64,000 bases of DNA from Mycobacterium asiaticum (lineage in GTDB: Bacteria; Actinomycetota; Actinomycetes; Mycobacteriales; Mycobacteriaceae). The notes under the pieces are model-generated. The model was not told where the DNA came from. It was given only the letters and a program-made list of their open reading frames with translations, and did no database searches. The stretch covers positions 62,001 through 126,000 of the forward strand of contig NZ_LZMH01000044.1 of NCBI RefSeq assembly GCF_001673635.1, given 5' to 3'. Position numbers and translations under genes: made by a program. Shown here one piece after another: positions 49,688 to 59,623 of the stretch. How positions within the stretch are numbered: position 1 is the stretch's first letter; each line of letters starts with the position of its first letter.

Positions 49688-51675
49688 TGTTCTTTTTCCT
49701 TGCTCTGGTCGGCCGGGACGAACCTGGCCAATACCTGTTCAAATTTCACCTGGTCCCCAACGGCCACCAGGATCTCGACCTGACCCGAAACCGGTGCTGC
49801 CAGTGCGTGTTCCATCTTCATCGCCTGGACGACCACCACCACGTCGCCCTCGGACACCTCGTCACCGGAACCAACCTGCACGGCGATGACGCTGCCCGGC
49901 ATCGGGCTGACCACCTCGGCCGGCCGCTCACCCACCCCGCGGTCGATCTTGTGCTCCTCGGCCTCCCGGATGTGCCAGGTGCCCCGCTCATCACCAATCC
50001 ACAAATGCCGGTCGGCCTCCGCGCACCGGTACTCGCGGCGCACACTGTCCAGCGTAACCACGAGTTGGCCGTGCTCGAGCTGCGCAGTCGCACCGGTAGT
50101 TTCACCGTCCCCAACCTGAACGGTGGCCGATCCGGGCACACCCCACACCGACACGGTTTCGCTGCGCAGCGGGGTACGCATCGCGGTGCGGACCGGGGCT
50201 GCGGTACCGCCCATACGCCAGCCGTTCGGCGTGGCCCACAGGTCGCCCCGGGCACGCCGGTCGAGTGCCCACTGGACGTAGAGGCCGGCGGCGGCGAACA
50301 CGTCGTCGGGAACGGCAAGCGGCTCGAAATCGGCCAGCCGCTCGTCGAGCAGTGCGGTGTCGAGGTCGCCCGCCTGCACCCGCGGGTCCGCCAGCAGGAA
50401 CCGCAGGAACTCGATATTCGTCTGCACCCCCAGCACGGCGGTCTGCGACAGCGCCTTATCGAGCCGGGCCAGCGCCTGGTCGCGGTCCGCGCCGTGGGCG
50501 ATCACCTTGCTCAGCATCGGGTCGTAATCGCTGCCGACCACCGTGCCCGCCAGCAGTGAGGAGTCCACGCGCACCCCGGCTCCGGACGGCTCGATCACCT
50601 GCAGCACTTGACCACCGGTCGGCAGGAATCCGCGAGCGGGGTCCTCGGCGTACACCCGGGCTTCGATCGCGTGGCCGCCCAGTTCGACGTCGTCCTGCGC
50701 GAACGTGAGCTTCTCACCCGCGGCCACCCGCAGCTGCCACTCAACAAGGTCGAGCCCCGTAACCGCTTCGGTGACAGGGTGTTCCACCTGCAACCGGGTG
50801 TTCATCTCCATGAAGAAGAACTCGTCGGGCCGGTCGGCCGAGACGATGAACTCCACCGTGCCGGCGCCGACGTAGTCGACGCTGCGGGCGGTGTTGCAGG
50901 CCGCTTCGCCGATCCGCGCCCGAGTCGCGGCGTCCAGCAGCGGTGAGGGCGCCTCCTCGATGACCTTCTGATGGCGTCGTTGCAGGCTGCATTCGCGCTC
51001 GCCGAGGTGCACCACGTTGCCGTGCGTGTCGGCCAGCACCTGAACCTCAATGTGCCTGGGCCGCAGCACGAAACGCTCCAGGAACAGGGTGTCGTCACCG
51101 AACGCGGACGCCGCCTCCCGGCGGGCGCTGATCAGGGCTTCGGGTAGGCGCGCCGGCTCCTTGACCAGTCGCATCCCTTTTCCGCCACCTCCCGCCGACG
51201 GTTTGACCAGCACCGGATAGCCCACTTCGTCGGCCGCCGCGACCAGTTCGTCATCGGTCAGCCCGGGCCGCGCGATGCCTGGCACCACCGGCACGTCGAA
51301 GGCGACGACGGCATTCTTGGCGGTTATCTTGTCGCCCATCACCTCGATCGCGTGCGCCGACGGCCCGAGGAACACCACACCGGCGCGGTCACACGCCGCC
51401 GCGAAATCCTTGTTCTCAGAGAGGAATCCGTAACCCGGATGAACGGCCTGCGCTCCGGTGCGCAGCGCGGCATCGATTACTTTGCCGATATCGAGGTAGC
51501 TTTCCCGCGCCGGTGCCGGCCCGAGCCGAACGGCGGTATCGGCTGCCCGGACATGCCGGGCGCCGGCGTCGGCATCGCTGTACACCGCGACTGATCGGAT
51601 ACCAAGACGGCGCAACGTGCGTATCACCCGGACGGCGATCTCACCGCGGTTGGCCACTAAGACTGTGTCAAACAT
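49684..51675 (-). CDS. accA1: Acyl-CoA carboxylase alpha subunit AccA1 (biotin carboxylase/BCCP)
   Basis: 663 residues from ATG 51673-51675, one base past the accD1 stop; an in-frame extension upstream was rejected. Biotin carboxylase domain: [24 protein letters not shown]-like [16 protein letters not shown] grasp [46 protein letters not shown]. The C-terminal biotinyl domain carries [10 protein letters not shown] near residue 625, with the biotinylated lysine. With AccD1 this is the methylcrotonyl-CoA carboxylase of leucine catabolism, as reported for M. tuberculosis AccA1/AccD1. The BCCP is followed by a short charged end. Confidence 0.95.
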   Translation of the reverse strand: MFDTVLVANRGEIAVRVIRTLRRLGIRSVAVYSDADAGARHVRAADTAVRLGPAPARESYLDIGKVIDAALRTGAQAVHPGYGFLSENKDFAAACDRAGVVFLGPSAHAIEVMGDKITAKNAVVAFDVPVVPGIARPGLTDDELVAAADEVGYPVLVKPSAGGGGKGMRLVKEPARLPEALISARREAASAFGDDTLFLERFVLRPRHIEVQVLADTHGNVVHLGERECSLQRRHQKVIEEAPSPLLDAATRARIGEAACNTARSVDYVGAGTVEFIVSADRPDEFFFMEMNTRLQVEHPVTEAVTGLDLVEWQLRVAAGEKLTFAQDDVELGGHAIEARVYAEDPARGFLPTGGQVLQVIEPSGAGVRVDSSLLAGTVVGSDYDPMLSKVIAHGADRDQALARLDKALSQTAVLGVQTNIEFLRFLLADPRVQAGDLDTALLDERLADFEPLAVPDDVFAAAGLYVQWALDRRARGDLWATPNGWRMGGTAAPVRTAMRTPLRSETVSVWGVPGSATVQVGDGETTGATAQLEHGQLVVTLDSVRREYRCAEADRHLWIGDERGTWHIREAEEHKIDRGVGERPAEVVSPMPGSVIAVQVGSGDEVSEGDVVVVVQAMKMEHALAAPVSGQVEILVAVGDQVKFEQVLARFVPADQSKEKEQ

Positions 51676-51676
51676 G

Positions 51677-53254
51677 TCACATCCGAAAGACGCCGTAGGA
51701 GACCGGTTCCAGCGGAGCGTGGGCGCACACCGAAAGCGCGAGCCCGACAACCGTTCTGGTGTCAGCGGGATCGATGATGCCGTCGTCCCACAGCCGGGCG
51801 GTCGAGTAATACGGGTTGCCCTGGTCCTCGTACTGGGCCCGGATGGGCGCTTTGAACGCCTCTTCCTCATCAGCGGACCAGGGCTTGCCGGCGGCGGAGA
51901 GTTGCTCGCCGCGCACCGTGGCCAGCACGGAGGCGGCCTGCTCACCGCCCATCACCGAGATCCGGGCATTGGGCCACATCCACAGGAAGCGAGGCGAATA
52001 CGCCCTCCCGCACATCGAATAGTTGCCCGCGCCGTAAGAGCCGCCGATCACCACGGTCAGCTTCGGAACCCGGGCGCAGGCCACCGCCGTGACCATCTTG
52101 GCGCCGTGCTTGGCGATGCCGCCCGCCTCGTAGTCGCGGCCAACCATGAAGCCGGCGATGTTCTGCAGGAACAGCAGCGGGATCCGGCGCTTGTCACAAA
52201 GCTCGATGAAATGCGCTCCCTTGACCGCGGATTCGCTGAACAGCACACCGTTGTTGGCGATGATGCCCACCGGGTGGCCGTGGATGCGCGCAAACGCCGT
52301 CACCAGCGTCTTGCCGTAATTGGCCTTGAATTCGCTGAATTCGCCGCCGTCGACGAGGCGGACGATGACCTCGTGTACGTCGTAGGGAACCCGCGGGTCG
52401 GGAGGCACGACATCGTAAAGCTCGGTCTGCTCGTGTTTGGGCTCGACGGTGCGCCGTATTTCCCATTGCGCGGGTTCGCGCGGTCCGAAGGTCGCCGCGA
52501 TCGAGCGGACGATCCGCAATGCGTCCTCGTCGTCGTCGGCCAGATGGTCGGTGACGCCGGAGACCCGGGAATGCAGGTCGCCGCCGCCGAGTTCCTCGGC
52601 CGTCACTATCTCACCGGTGGCCGCTTTGACCAACGGCGGCCCGCCCAGAAAAATCGTGCCCTGTTCGCGGACGATGACGGCTTCATCGCTCATCGCCGGC
52701 ACGTAGGCACCGCCCGCCGTGCACGAGCCGAGCACCGCCGCGACTTGCGGAATTCCCTTGGCGCTCATGGTGGCCTGGTTGTAGAAGATCCGGCCGAAGT
52801 GCTCACGGTCGGGAAAAACCTCGTCCTGGCGCGGCAGAAAGGCGCCACCAGAGTCGACCAGATAGATGCACGGCAGCAGGTTCTGCAGCGCGACCTCCTG
52901 GGCGCGCAGATGCTTCTTCACCGTCATCGGGTAGTAGGTGCCGCCCTTGACCGTAGCGTCGTTGGCAACGATCACGCATTCGCGCCCGGACACCCGGCCG
53001 ATACCGGTGATGATTCCCGCGCCCGGCGATTCGTCGTCATACATGCCATTGGCGGCCAGCGCAGCCAGTTCCAGGAACGGACTGCCCGGGTCGAGCAAGC
53101 GGTCCACCCGTTCGCGCGGCAGCAACTTGCCGCGACTGACATGGCGCTCGCGGGCCCGCTCGTTACCGCCCAGTGCGACCGCGGCCAGCTTGCCGTTCAG
53201 TTCGGCGATCAGCCGGCGATGTTCGTCGGCGAACGACGGGGCGATAGTCGTCAC
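51677..53254 (-). CDS. accD1: Acyl-CoA carboxylase beta subunit AccD1 (carboxyltransferase)
   Basis: 525 residues from GTG 53252-53254, overlapping the scoB stop as GTGA. Carboxyltransferase of the PCC/MCC beta family: [90 protein letters not shown] and [16 protein letters not shown]. These glycine-rich patches build the two oxyanion holes. Catalyses carboxyl transfer from biotin to 3-methylcrotonyl-CoA (family knowledge for AccD1). Confidence 0.95.
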   Translation of the reverse strand: MTTIAPSFADEHRRLIAELNGKLAAVALGGNERARERHVSRGKLLPRERVDRLLDPGSPFLELAALAANGMYDDESPGAGIITGIGRVSGRECVIVANDATVKGGTYYPMTVKKHLRAQEVALQNLLPCIYLVDSGGAFLPRQDEVFPDREHFGRIFYNQATMSAKGIPQVAAVLGSCTAGGAYVPAMSDEAVIVREQGTIFLGGPPLVKAATGEIVTAEELGGGDLHSRVSGVTDHLADDDEDALRIVRSIAATFGPREPAQWEIRRTVEPKHEQTELYDVVPPDPRVPYDVHEVIVRLVDGGEFSEFKANYGKTLVTAFARIHGHPVGIIANNGVLFSESAVKGAHFIELCDKRRIPLLFLQNIAGFMVGRDYEAGGIAKHGAKMVTAVACARVPKLTVVIGGSYGAGNYSMCGRAYSPRFLWMWPNARISVMGGEQAASVLATVRGEQLSAAGKPWSADEEEAFKAPIRAQYEDQGNPYYSTARLWDDGIIDPADTRTVVGLALSVCAHAPLEPVSYGVFRM

Positions 53255-53898
53255 TGGTTCGCCAGTTCCGAGATGATCAGGGGCGGTTGAGTTTTCGCAA
53301 CCACCTCTTCGACCGACACGTCGGTCGCGGTCTCGATCAGGTGCAGTCCGTCGTCGCGGACGTCGATGACCGCGAGTTCGGTGACGATCCGGTTCACGCA
53401 ACCCACCCCGGTCAACGGCAGCGTGCACCGCTCCAGAATTTTCGGGCTCCCGTCTTTGGCTGCGTGCTCCATCACCACGATCACCTTACGGGCGCCATGA
53501 ACCAGGTCCATCGCGCCGCCCATGCCCTTGACCATCTTGCCGGGGATCATCCAGTTGGCGAGGTCCCCGGTGGCCGAAACCTGCATGGCGCCAAGGACCG
53601 CCACGTCGAGGTGCCCGCCCCGGATCACTCCGAATGAGGTTGACGAGCCGAAGAACGAAGCACCGGGTTGGGTCGTTACGGTCTCCTTGCCGGCGTTGAT
53701 CAGGTCGGCGTCGACGTCCTCGCGCCGCGGATAAGGTCCGACTCCAAGAATCCCGTTCTCGGAGTGCAGGACGACGTGGACGCCCTCGGGGATGTGGTTA
53801 GGAATCAGCGTGGGTATGCCAATGCCGAGGTTGACGTACTGACCGTCCTCGAACTCGCTGGCCACCCGGGCGGCCATCTGGTCTCTCGTCCAAGTCAT
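53251..53898 (-). CDS. scoB: 3-oxoacid CoA-transferase subunit B (ScoB)
   Basis: 215 residues from ATG 53896-53898, preceded by GGAG at nine bases. CoA-transferase beta family: [18 protein letters not shown], the active-site glutamate E47 in [30 protein letters not shown], and [14 protein letters not shown]. With ScoA it transfers CoA between succinyl-CoA and acetoacetate, the end product of the HMG-CoA lyase step. The start lies in the last copy of a 53-bp MIRU array, whose mini-cistrons end exactly at this ATG, and the end overlaps accD1. Confidence 0.93.
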   Translation of the reverse strand: MTWTRDQMAARVASEFEDGQYVNLGIGIPTLIPNHIPEGVHVVLHSENGILGVGPYPRREDVDADLINAGKETVTTQPGASFFGSSTSFGVIRGGHLDVAVLGAMQVSATGDLANWMIPGKMVKGMGGAMDLVHGARKVIVVMEHAAKDGSPKILERCTLPLTGVGCVNRIVTELAVIDVRDDGLHLIETATDVSVEEVVAKTQPPLIISELANQ

Positions 53899-54021
53899 CT
53901 GGCGCCACTCCTCCTCATCGCTGCGCTCTGCATCGTCGTCGGCGCGGTCATCTGGCGCCACTCCTCCTCATCGCTGCGCTCTGCATCGTCGTCGGCGCGG
54001 TCATCTGGCGCCACTCCTCCT
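53894..54021 (-). repeat. MIRU: 2.4 copies of a 53-bp tandem repeat at the scoA-scoB junction
   Basis: Two exact 53-bp units (53894-53946, 53947-53999) and a 22-base partial third (54000-54021). Read on the minus strand each unit holds AGGAGGAG, a spacer and ATG. From the ATGs at 54004 and 53951, an 18-codon frame runs to a TGA that overlaps the next ATG as ATGA, the last being the scoB start. This overlapping start-stop arrangement and the unit length match the 53-bp class of mycobacterial interspersed repetitive units known from senX3-regX3. Confidence 0.88.
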
Positions 54022-54037
54022 ATATCCTCCGCCGGGC

Positions 54038-54090
54038 GTCACGCCGGCGTGACACTCGATGCCGAGAGCCACGCTGGCGTGACGCTCGGC
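54038..54090. repeat. Palindromes beside the MIRU array
   Basis: A perfect 16-bp palindrome, GTCACGCC-GGCGTGAC (54038-54053), is followed by GCCGAG...CTCGGC arms (54061-54066, 54085-54090). The segments GGCGTGACACTCG and GGCGTGACGCTCG are near-identical direct repeats. They lie between the scoA stop and the MIRU and could form RNA hairpins or be part of the larger MIRU insertion. Confidence 0.5.
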
Positions 54091-54110
54091 GAGAAGAGTC
54101 AAAAGACACG

Positions 54111-54857
54111 TCACGAGCGCACCGTCTCTTTCTCGATGCGCTTCTCCGGATTCGGCACATGCACGACGCGCTGCACGAAGATGCCCGGGGTGTGCACGGT
54201 GGCCGGATCGATCTCACCGGGCTCGACAAGATGCTCGACCTCGGCGATGGTGATCCTGCCCGCGGGCGCGCACTCCGGATTGAAGTTTCCGGCCGCGTAC
54301 CGGTAGACGAGGTTGCCGTGCCGGTCGCCCTTCCAGGCGTGCACCAGTGCGAAGTCGGTGCGGATGCCCCGCTCCAGAACGTAGGTGACGCCGTCGAACT
54401 CGCGGGTCTCTTTGGGCGGCGAGACGACCGCGACCTGTCCCGAGGCGTCGTAGCGCCACGGCAGTCCCCCGTCGGCGATCTGGGTGCCCACCCCGGCCGG
54501 CGTGTAAAAGCCCGGAATTCCCATGCCGCCGGCGCGCAGCCGTTCGGCCAGCGTGCCCTGCGGGGTCAGTTCGACTTCGAGCTCACCGGACAGGAACTGG
54601 CGCGCGAACTCCTTGTTCTCTCCCACGTAGGAGGATATGGTGCGCCGAATTCGCCTGTGCTGCAGCAACACTCCCAAACCGATACCGTCAACGCCGCAGT
54701 TGTTGGACACCGTCTCCAAGTCGGTCACACCGCGGTCGGCCAACGCCGCGATGAGCGCTTCCGGAATCCCGCACAGGCCGAATCCCCCGACGGCCAGGGA
54801 CGACCCGTCGGTTATGTCTGCGACCGCCTCCGCAGCGGTAGCCACAACTTTGTCCAT
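54111..54857 (-). CDS. scoA: 3-oxoacid CoA-transferase subunit A (ScoA)
   Basis: 248 residues. CoA-transferase alpha family: DGSSLAVGGFGLCGIPEALIAAL near the N-terminus, VSNNCGVDGIGLGVLLQHRRIRRTISSYVGENKEF, GTLAERLRAGGMGIPGFYTPAGVGT and AWKGDRHGNLVYRYAAGNFNP. Partner of ScoB. GGAGG lies ten bases before ATG 54857, and a 20-bp palindromic operator lies about 20 bases further up, so this is probably the first gene of the leucine operon and is directly controlled by BkaR. Confidence 0.94.
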   Translation of the reverse strand: MDKVVATAAEAVADITDGSSLAVGGFGLCGIPEALIAALADRGVTDLETVSNNCGVDGIGLGVLLQHRRIRRTISSYVGENKEFARQFLSGELEVELTPQGTLAERLRAGGMGIPGFYTPAGVGTQIADGGLPWRYDASGQVAVVSPPKETREFDGVTYVLERGIRTDFALVHAWKGDRHGNLVYRYAAGNFNPECAPAGRITIAEVEHLVEPGEIDPATVHTPGIFVQRVVHVPNPEKRIEKETVRS

Positions 54858-54877
54858 TGGCGCAGGGCCTCCGATTT

Positions 54878-54897
54878 CAGTTAATAATCATTAACTG
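54878..54897. promoter_or_regulatory. BkaR (TetR) operator upstream of scoA
   Basis: A perfect inverted repeat, CAGTTAAT-AATC-ATTAACTG, 8-bp arms with a 4-base spacer, 21 bases upstream of the scoA start. A variant (GTTAGT-GACG-ATTAAC) occurs between fadD35 and bkaR, so the shared core is GTTAxT-N4-ATTAAC. Confidence 0.75.
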
Positions 54898-54958
54898 GAT
54901 AGTGAGAATACCATTGCCGCCACTGGTGCGTCCAGGCAGGGGCCGGTCCCAGCAGCGG

Positions 54959-56575
54959 TTATGCCCGGCCGGCCAGGAATTCGAGCGCCTGCTCGCGCAT
55001 CTCGGCTTTGCGGACTTTGCCCGTGACGGTCATGGGGAATTCCTCGACGATCCTCAGATAGCGCGGGATCTTGAATTTCGCGATGCGGCCCGCGCAGAAA
55101 TCCCGCAGGGCTGCGGTGGTCAGCTCCGGGGCGCCATCGCGCAGCTTGATCACCGCCATCAGTTCCTCGCCGTAGCGTTCGTCGGGCACGCCGATCACGT
55201 GACCGTCCACGATGTCGGGGTGGGTGAGGAGAAACGCCTCGATCTCGCGGGGCGCGATGTTCTCGCCACCGCGCACCACGATGTCTTTGAGCCGCCCGGT
55301 GATCTGCACGTATCCGTGCTCGTCCATCGACGCCAGATCGCCGGTGTGCATCCATCCGTCGGTGTCGATGACCTCCGCGGTCTTCACCTCGTCGTTCCAG
55401 TACCCCGACATGACCGAATAGCCGCGCGTGCAGAACTCGCCGGCCACACCGCGCGGAACGGTGGCGCCGGTGCCGGGATCTATCACCTTGATCTCCAGGT
55501 GCGGAGCCACCCGGCCGACGGTTCCCACGCGCCGTTCCAACGAATCGTCGGGGCGTGTCTGGGTACTGACGGGTGCCGTCTCGGTCATGCCGTAGCAGAT
55601 TGAGACCCCGGGCATGTGCATCCGCTCGATCACCTTGCGCATCACCTCCACCGGGCAGACGGCGCCCGCCATGATCCCGGTGCGCAGGGTGTCCAGCTGA
55701 TAGTCGGCGAAATCCGGCAGACCGAGTTCGGCGATGAACATGGTCGGTACGCCGTACAGGCTCGTGCACCGCTCGGCCTGCACCGCCCGCAGCGTGGCGG
55801 CGGGGTCGAAGCTGGATGCCGGGATCACCATGCAGGAGCCGTGGCTGGTGGCCGCCAGATTGCCCAACACCATGCCGAAGCAGTGATAAAAGGGCACCGG
55901 GATACAGATGCGGTCGTGTTCGTTGTACCCGAGGGTTCCGCCCACCAGGTATCCGTTGTTGAGGATGTTGCGGTGAGTCAGTGTCACGCCCTTCGGGGAT
56001 CCCGTTGTGCCCGAGGTGTATTGGATGTTGACCGGATCGCTTGACGCCAGCTGCCGAGCGGTCGAGCCCAGCGCGACCGCGTCCTGCTCGGCGGCGGCCA
56101 GCTCGTCCCATCCGTCGGTCCCCATCAGCACGACGGCGCGCAGGTCGGGACATTCCGGGGCCGCCTGCGTCAGCATCTCGGAATAATTCGCGTCCCTGAA
56201 CCCCGGCGCCGCGACCACCATCACCACACCCGATTGCGCTAAGGCATATGTCAATTCACGCAACTGGTAGGCCGGATTGATGGTGACCAGGATGGCACCG
56301 ATCTCCGCGGTCGCGTATTGCACGAGCACCCATTCCCAGCGATTGGGCGACCAGATGCCGACCCGATCGCCCTTGCGGATGCCGGCGCGCAACAGCCCCG
56401 TTGCGAGGCGGCGCACATCGGTGAGCAGGTCTGCGTAAGTCCAGCGCCGCCCCGCAGCGACATCCACGAGCGCATCGCGGTGCCCGAAAGACGTTGCGGT
56501 GCCTGCCAGGTTGGCGCCGATGGTCGATTCGAGCAACGGGGGCGCGCTCGGGCCGTGTTCGTAAGAAAGCGTCAC
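54959..56575 (-). CDS. fadD35: Fatty acyl-CoA synthetase FadD35
   Basis: 538 residues. AMP-binding (ANL) enzyme activating a carboxylic acid to its CoA ester. The P-loop-like motif is [20 protein letters not shown]; later motifs are [45 protein letters not shown] and the catalytic-Lys tail [19 protein letters not shown]. No transmembrane part. It matches Rv2505c and precedes scoA in the operon direction, but a palindromic operator stands in the 101-base gap, so scoA has its own promoter. The acid substrate is unknown. Confidence 0.93.
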   Translation of the reverse strand: MTLSYEHGPSAPPLLESTIGANLAGTATSFGHRDALVDVAAGRRWTYADLLTDVRRLATGLLRAGIRKGDRVGIWSPNRWEWVLVQYATAEIGAILVTINPAYQLRELTYALAQSGVVMVVAAPGFRDANYSEMLTQAAPECPDLRAVVLMGTDGWDELAAAEQDAVALGSTARQLASSDPVNIQYTSGTTGSPKGVTLTHRNILNNGYLVGGTLGYNEHDRICIPVPFYHCFGMVLGNLAATSHGSCMVIPASSFDPAATLRAVQAERCTSLYGVPTMFIAELGLPDFADYQLDTLRTGIMAGAVCPVEVMRKVIERMHMPGVSICYGMTETAPVSTQTRPDDSLERRVGTVGRVAPHLEIKVIDPGTGATVPRGVAGEFCTRGYSVMSGYWNDEVKTAEVIDTDGWMHTGDLASMDEHGYVQITGRLKDIVVRGGENIAPREIEAFLLTHPDIVDGHVIGVPDERYGEELMAVIKLRDGAPELTTAALRDFCAGRIAKFKIPRYLRIVEEFPMTVTGKVRKAEMREQALEFLAGRA

Positions 56576-56604
56576 GGTTCCTCCGGCCGGTGCGTCGATG
56601 CTAC

Positions 56605-56620
56605 GTTAGTGACGATTAAC
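56605..56620. promoter_or_regulatory. Second BkaR operator between fadD35 and bkaR
   Basis: GTTAGT-GACG-ATTAAC, the same core as the scoA palindrome with one mismatch between the arms, in the 66-base divergent gap, 22 bases before the bkaR start and 30 before fadD35. It should allow repression of both genes. Confidence 0.65.
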
Positions 56621-56641
56621 CGAGATGTCCAGGAGGCCGTC

Positions 56642-57283
56642 ATGGCAGCGTCCGCACAGGACCGCGATCACGGCCGGCCCGAGCCGCCAAATCGCCGCAG
56701 CCAGTTGAAGTCCGACCGGCGTCTGCAACTGCTGGCGGCCGCCGAGCGCCTGTTCGCCGAGCGCGGTTTCCTTGCGGTGCGATTGGAGGACATCGGCGCC
56801 GCCGCCGGCGTCAGCGGTCCGGCGATCTACCGGCACTTCCCCAACAAGGAGTCGCTGCTGGTCGAGTTGCTGGTGGGGATCAGCGCCAACCTGCTCGCCG
56901 GGGCGCGTGCGGTCGCGGACCGCGGTGCTGATGCCGCCGCGACACTGGACGGACTTATCGACTTTCATCTCGACTTCGCGTTGGGCGAACCCGATCTCAT
57001 CCGGATTCAGGACCGCGATCTTGCGCACCTACCCGCGTCCGCCGAGCGTCAGGTGCGCAAGGCGCAGCGGCAGTACGTCGAGATCTGGGTGAGTGTGTTG
57101 CGCAAGCTGAACCCCCAACTCGCCGAAGCCGATGCCCGCCTGATGGCGCACGCGGTATTCGGCTTGCTGAACTCGACCCCGCACAGCATGAAAGCGGCCG
57201 ACGCCAAGCCGGCGCGGGCGGTGCGCTCCCGCGCTGTGATGCGGGCCATGACCATCGCCGCGCTCAGCGCCGGCGAACTCTGA
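56642..57283 (+). CDS. bkaR: TetR-family repressor BkaR (Rv2506-like)
   Basis: 213 residues from ATG 56642 with AGGAGG six bases upstream. The N-terminal HTH is typical: LLAAAERLFAERGFLAVRLEDIGAAAGVSGPAIYRHFPNKESLLVELL (30-77). The C-terminal ligand and dimer domain has DLDFALGEPDLIRIQDRDLAHL and AVFGLLNSTPHSM. Rv2506 (BkaR) is known as the repressor of the branched-chain keto-acid operon in mycobacteria. Divergent from fadD35, with one operator between and a second before scoA. A longer in-frame reading upstream lies antisense to fadD35 and was rejected. Confidence 0.92.
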   Translation: MAASAQDRDHGRPEPPNRRSQLKSDRRLQLLAAAERLFAERGFLAVRLEDIGAAAGVSGPAIYRHFPNKESLLVELLVGISANLLAGARAVADRGADAAATLDGLIDFHLDFALGEPDLIRIQDRDLAHLPASAERQVRKAQRQYVEIWVSVLRKLNPQLAEADARLMAHAVFGLLNSTPHSMKAADAKPARAVRSRAVMRAMTIAALSAGEL

Positions 57284-57343
57284 GTACAGGCAAGCTGAGC
57301 ACTCGCCAAACGGGTCCCGGACCGATGCCTTGTACCCTGCGAA

Positions 57344-58141
57344 GTGGACATGAACGATCCACAGCGACCCCAGCAATTCGGCCCCCCTCAACCGGGGTCT
57401 GATTCGGCGTGGTCGCACGACTATTCCGATTCACCCCCCATCGACTACCCGGCTTATGCCGATCAGATGCCGTACGCCAGCTACGGCGGCGGCGGTTCCC
57501 CCTGGGCGCCCGGCGCATATCAACCAAACCCCACCCAGCAATTACCGCCTGAGTACTGGCAGCAGGACCAGCAGCGCGCGGATGACCTGTCCGGCGAGCC
57601 CCCACCGCCACCACGCTCTCCGCGCTGGCTGTGGTTCGTGGCCGGCGCCTCGGTGCTGCTGGTGATCGGTTTGGTGATCGCGTTGGTCATCGTGAACGTG
57701 TCGAGAAAACAGCAGACCGCGATCGAGCCACTGCCCCCGATGCCCGGGCCCACGACGACCTATGTACCCCCGACGACCAGGACATCACCGCCCTCGACTA
57801 CCCGCAGGCCGCCGCGGACCACGACGACCGAACCGAGCACAACGGCCCCGCCCGGGTCCCCCACCTCGCCGGGAACCATGCAGACCGTGGTCTACACGGT
57901 CACTGGGGAGGGTCGGGCCATCAGCGTCATGTACTTGGACACCGGCGACCTGATCCAGACCGAGTTCAACGTGGCACTGCCCTGGAGCAAGCAGGTCAGC
58001 CTGTCGACGTCGACCCCGCATCCGGCGAGCGTCACGATCGTCAACATCGGCCACAATGTCACCTGCTCGGTGACGGTGGCCGGCGTTCAGGTGCGGCAGC
58101 GCACCGGGCAGGGGTTAACCATTTGCGACGCCCCGCTTTGA
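57344..58141 (+). CDS. Proline-rich membrane protein with MmpS-like C-terminal domain (Rv2507-like)
   Basis: 265 residues. The first 90 residues are proline/tyrosine/glutamine-rich and disordered, then one transmembrane span (WLWFVAGASVLLVIGLVIALVIV, about 95-117), then a Thr/Pro linker (TTTYVPPTTRTSPPSTTRRPP). The C-terminal 90 residues match the MmpS fold: VVYTVTGEGRAISVMYLDTGDLIQTEFNVALPWSKQVSL ending NVTCSVTVAGVQVRQRTGQGLTICDAPL. No MmpL gene is near, so a transport partner is unclear. A GTG at 57344 or an ATG at 57350 could start it; neither has a clear ribosome binding site. The end overlaps the transporter gene by 27 bases. Confidence 0.85.
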   Translation: MDMNDPQRPQQFGPPQPGSDSAWSHDYSDSPPIDYPAYADQMPYASYGGGGSPWAPGAYQPNPTQQLPPEYWQQDQQRADDLSGEPPPPPRSPRWLWFVAGASVLLVIGLVIALVIVNVSRKQQTAIEPLPPMPGPTTTYVPPTTRTSPPSTTRRPPRTTTTEPSTTAPPGSPTSPGTMQTVVYTVTGEGRAISVMYLDTGDLIQTEFNVALPWSKQVSLSTSTPHPASVTIVNIGHNVTCSVTVAGVQVRQRTGQGLTICDAPL

Positions 58142-59548
58142 TTCGGGCGGCACCCGCACCACCAGCATCGCCAGCAACCCGAGCAGCAGCACGACGCAGA
58201 TTCCGCCCAGACCGGCCCGGACAGCGTTGAACACGTCGACAAAGACCGAGAACAGCCACGGCGCCAGGAACGCGACCGCCCGACCCGTCATCGTGTAGAG
58301 GCCGAAGGCCACGCCCTCCTTGCCGTGCTGGGCCATGCGCAGCAGCAGTGCGCGCGCCGAGGACTGCGACGGTCCGATGAACAGGCACAGCAGCAGTCCG
58401 CAGGCCCAGAAGGCGAGTGGGCCCGACAGCACCATCATGGCGACCCCGGCGGCGAGGATCGCCGACAAGGAAAAGACGATGACCGGCTTGGAACCGACCC
58501 GGTGATCGGCGAACCCGCCGATGATTGCTCCGATGGCCGCCACCACGCTCGCGGCCACCCCGAAGATCAGTACATCGGCCCGGTTGAGTCCGTACACCTC
58601 CACCCCCAGCACGGCGCCGAAGGCGAATATCGCGGCCAAGCCGTCCCGGAAGATGGCGCTGGCGACCAGGAAGTAGACGAGGTTTCGGTCACGACGCCAC
58701 TCGGAGGTGACGTCGGCCCATAGCTTTCGGTAAGCACCCTGACCGCTGCGGCGGGTGACCGTGCGCGCGCCCGGCAGCCGGTGGGCGACCAACAACACGG
58801 GCAATCCCAGAATCGCCAGCCAGGCCGCGGCCAACAGCATCGCGGCGCGGACGTTCACACCGTCGGCGGTCGGCAGGTGCAGCAACCCGCGGGTGTCGCC
58901 GTCACCGGTCATAAAGCCGAGGTAGACCAGGATCAGCAATAGAACGCTGCCCACATAGCCCGCCGCCCAGCCGAAGCCGGAGATGCGGCCGGCGTTCTGC
59001 GGCGTCGATAGCTGCCGCAGCATCGCGTTGTAGGGGACGCTGGCCAGGTCGCCGCATGCCGCCGTGCCGGCCAGCAGCGCCAGTCCGGCGAAGAAGTAGC
59101 GCGAGTCGTCGCGGATCAGCGACATCGCACAGGTCAGCGCGACCGCGAGGCCGGTCAGCAGACCGAGCGCCAGCCGTCGACGATGCGGAGACTCCACCCA
59201 CACGCCGACCACGGGGGCCAGCAGCGCGATGGTGATCCCTGCGATGGCACCGGCCCGCCCCAGCCAGCTTTCCGGAGTGGCACCCAACGGTGTGCCCACC
59301 CCCACGCTGCTGGTCAGGTAGACCGAGAACACGAACGTCGCGGCGATCGCGTTCAGCCCGGTCGAACCGCAGTCCCACAGCGCCCATGCGACTATCCGCG
59401 ACGGCGAAGTGCTTTCCGGCGGGTGTTCGGCCGCGTCTCGCCGAGATTGAATTTCTGCAGCCGTGGACTCGGCCTTTGCCTGCCAGGTTTCAGTTTCGAG
59501 GGATTCCGCACCGCCGGCGCCTGTGTCGGGGGACTCCGGCTCGCTCAT
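58115..59548 (-). CDS. MFS transporter, UMF1/Atg22-like (Rv2508c-like)
   Basis: 477 residues from ATG 59546-59548. About twelve transmembrane segments, starting with WALWDCGSTGLNAIAATFVFSVYL (the D-x-G-x-S/T pattern of the UMF1 family), then AGAIAGITIALLAPVVGVWVE, GLALLAGTAACGDLASVPYNAML and GFGWAAGYVGSVLLLILVYLG, with FADHRVGSKP-type cytosolic loops. The N-terminal 50 residues are polar and acidic. Substrate unknown. In-frame extension upstream was rejected. Divergent from cmrA with a 75-base gap. Confidence 0.88.
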   Translation of the reverse strand: MSEPESPDTGAGGAESLETETWQAKAESTAAEIQSRRDAAEHPPESTSPSRIVAWALWDCGSTGLNAIAATFVFSVYLTSSVGVGTPLGATPESWLGRAGAIAGITIALLAPVVGVWVESPHRRRLALGLLTGLAVALTCAMSLIRDDSRYFFAGLALLAGTAACGDLASVPYNAMLRQLSTPQNAGRISGFGWAAGYVGSVLLLILVYLGFMTGDGDTRGLLHLPTADGVNVRAAMLLAAAWLAILGLPVLLVAHRLPGARTVTRRSGQGAYRKLWADVTSEWRRDRNLVYFLVASAIFRDGLAAIFAFGAVLGVEVYGLNRADVLIFGVAASVVAAIGAIIGGFADHRVGSKPVIVFSLSAILAAGVAMMVLSGPLAFWACGLLLCLFIGPSQSSARALLLRMAQHGKEGVAFGLYTMTGRAVAFLAPWLFSVFVDVFNAVRAGLGGICVVLLLGLLAMLVVRVPPESKRGVANG

Positions 59549-59623
59549 GGTCGGCACTCTATGTGTTTTCCCAGCGACCCGCTGCGAACTGCTGTCCCGC
59601 AAGGGGTGTCTACGATCGTCGTC

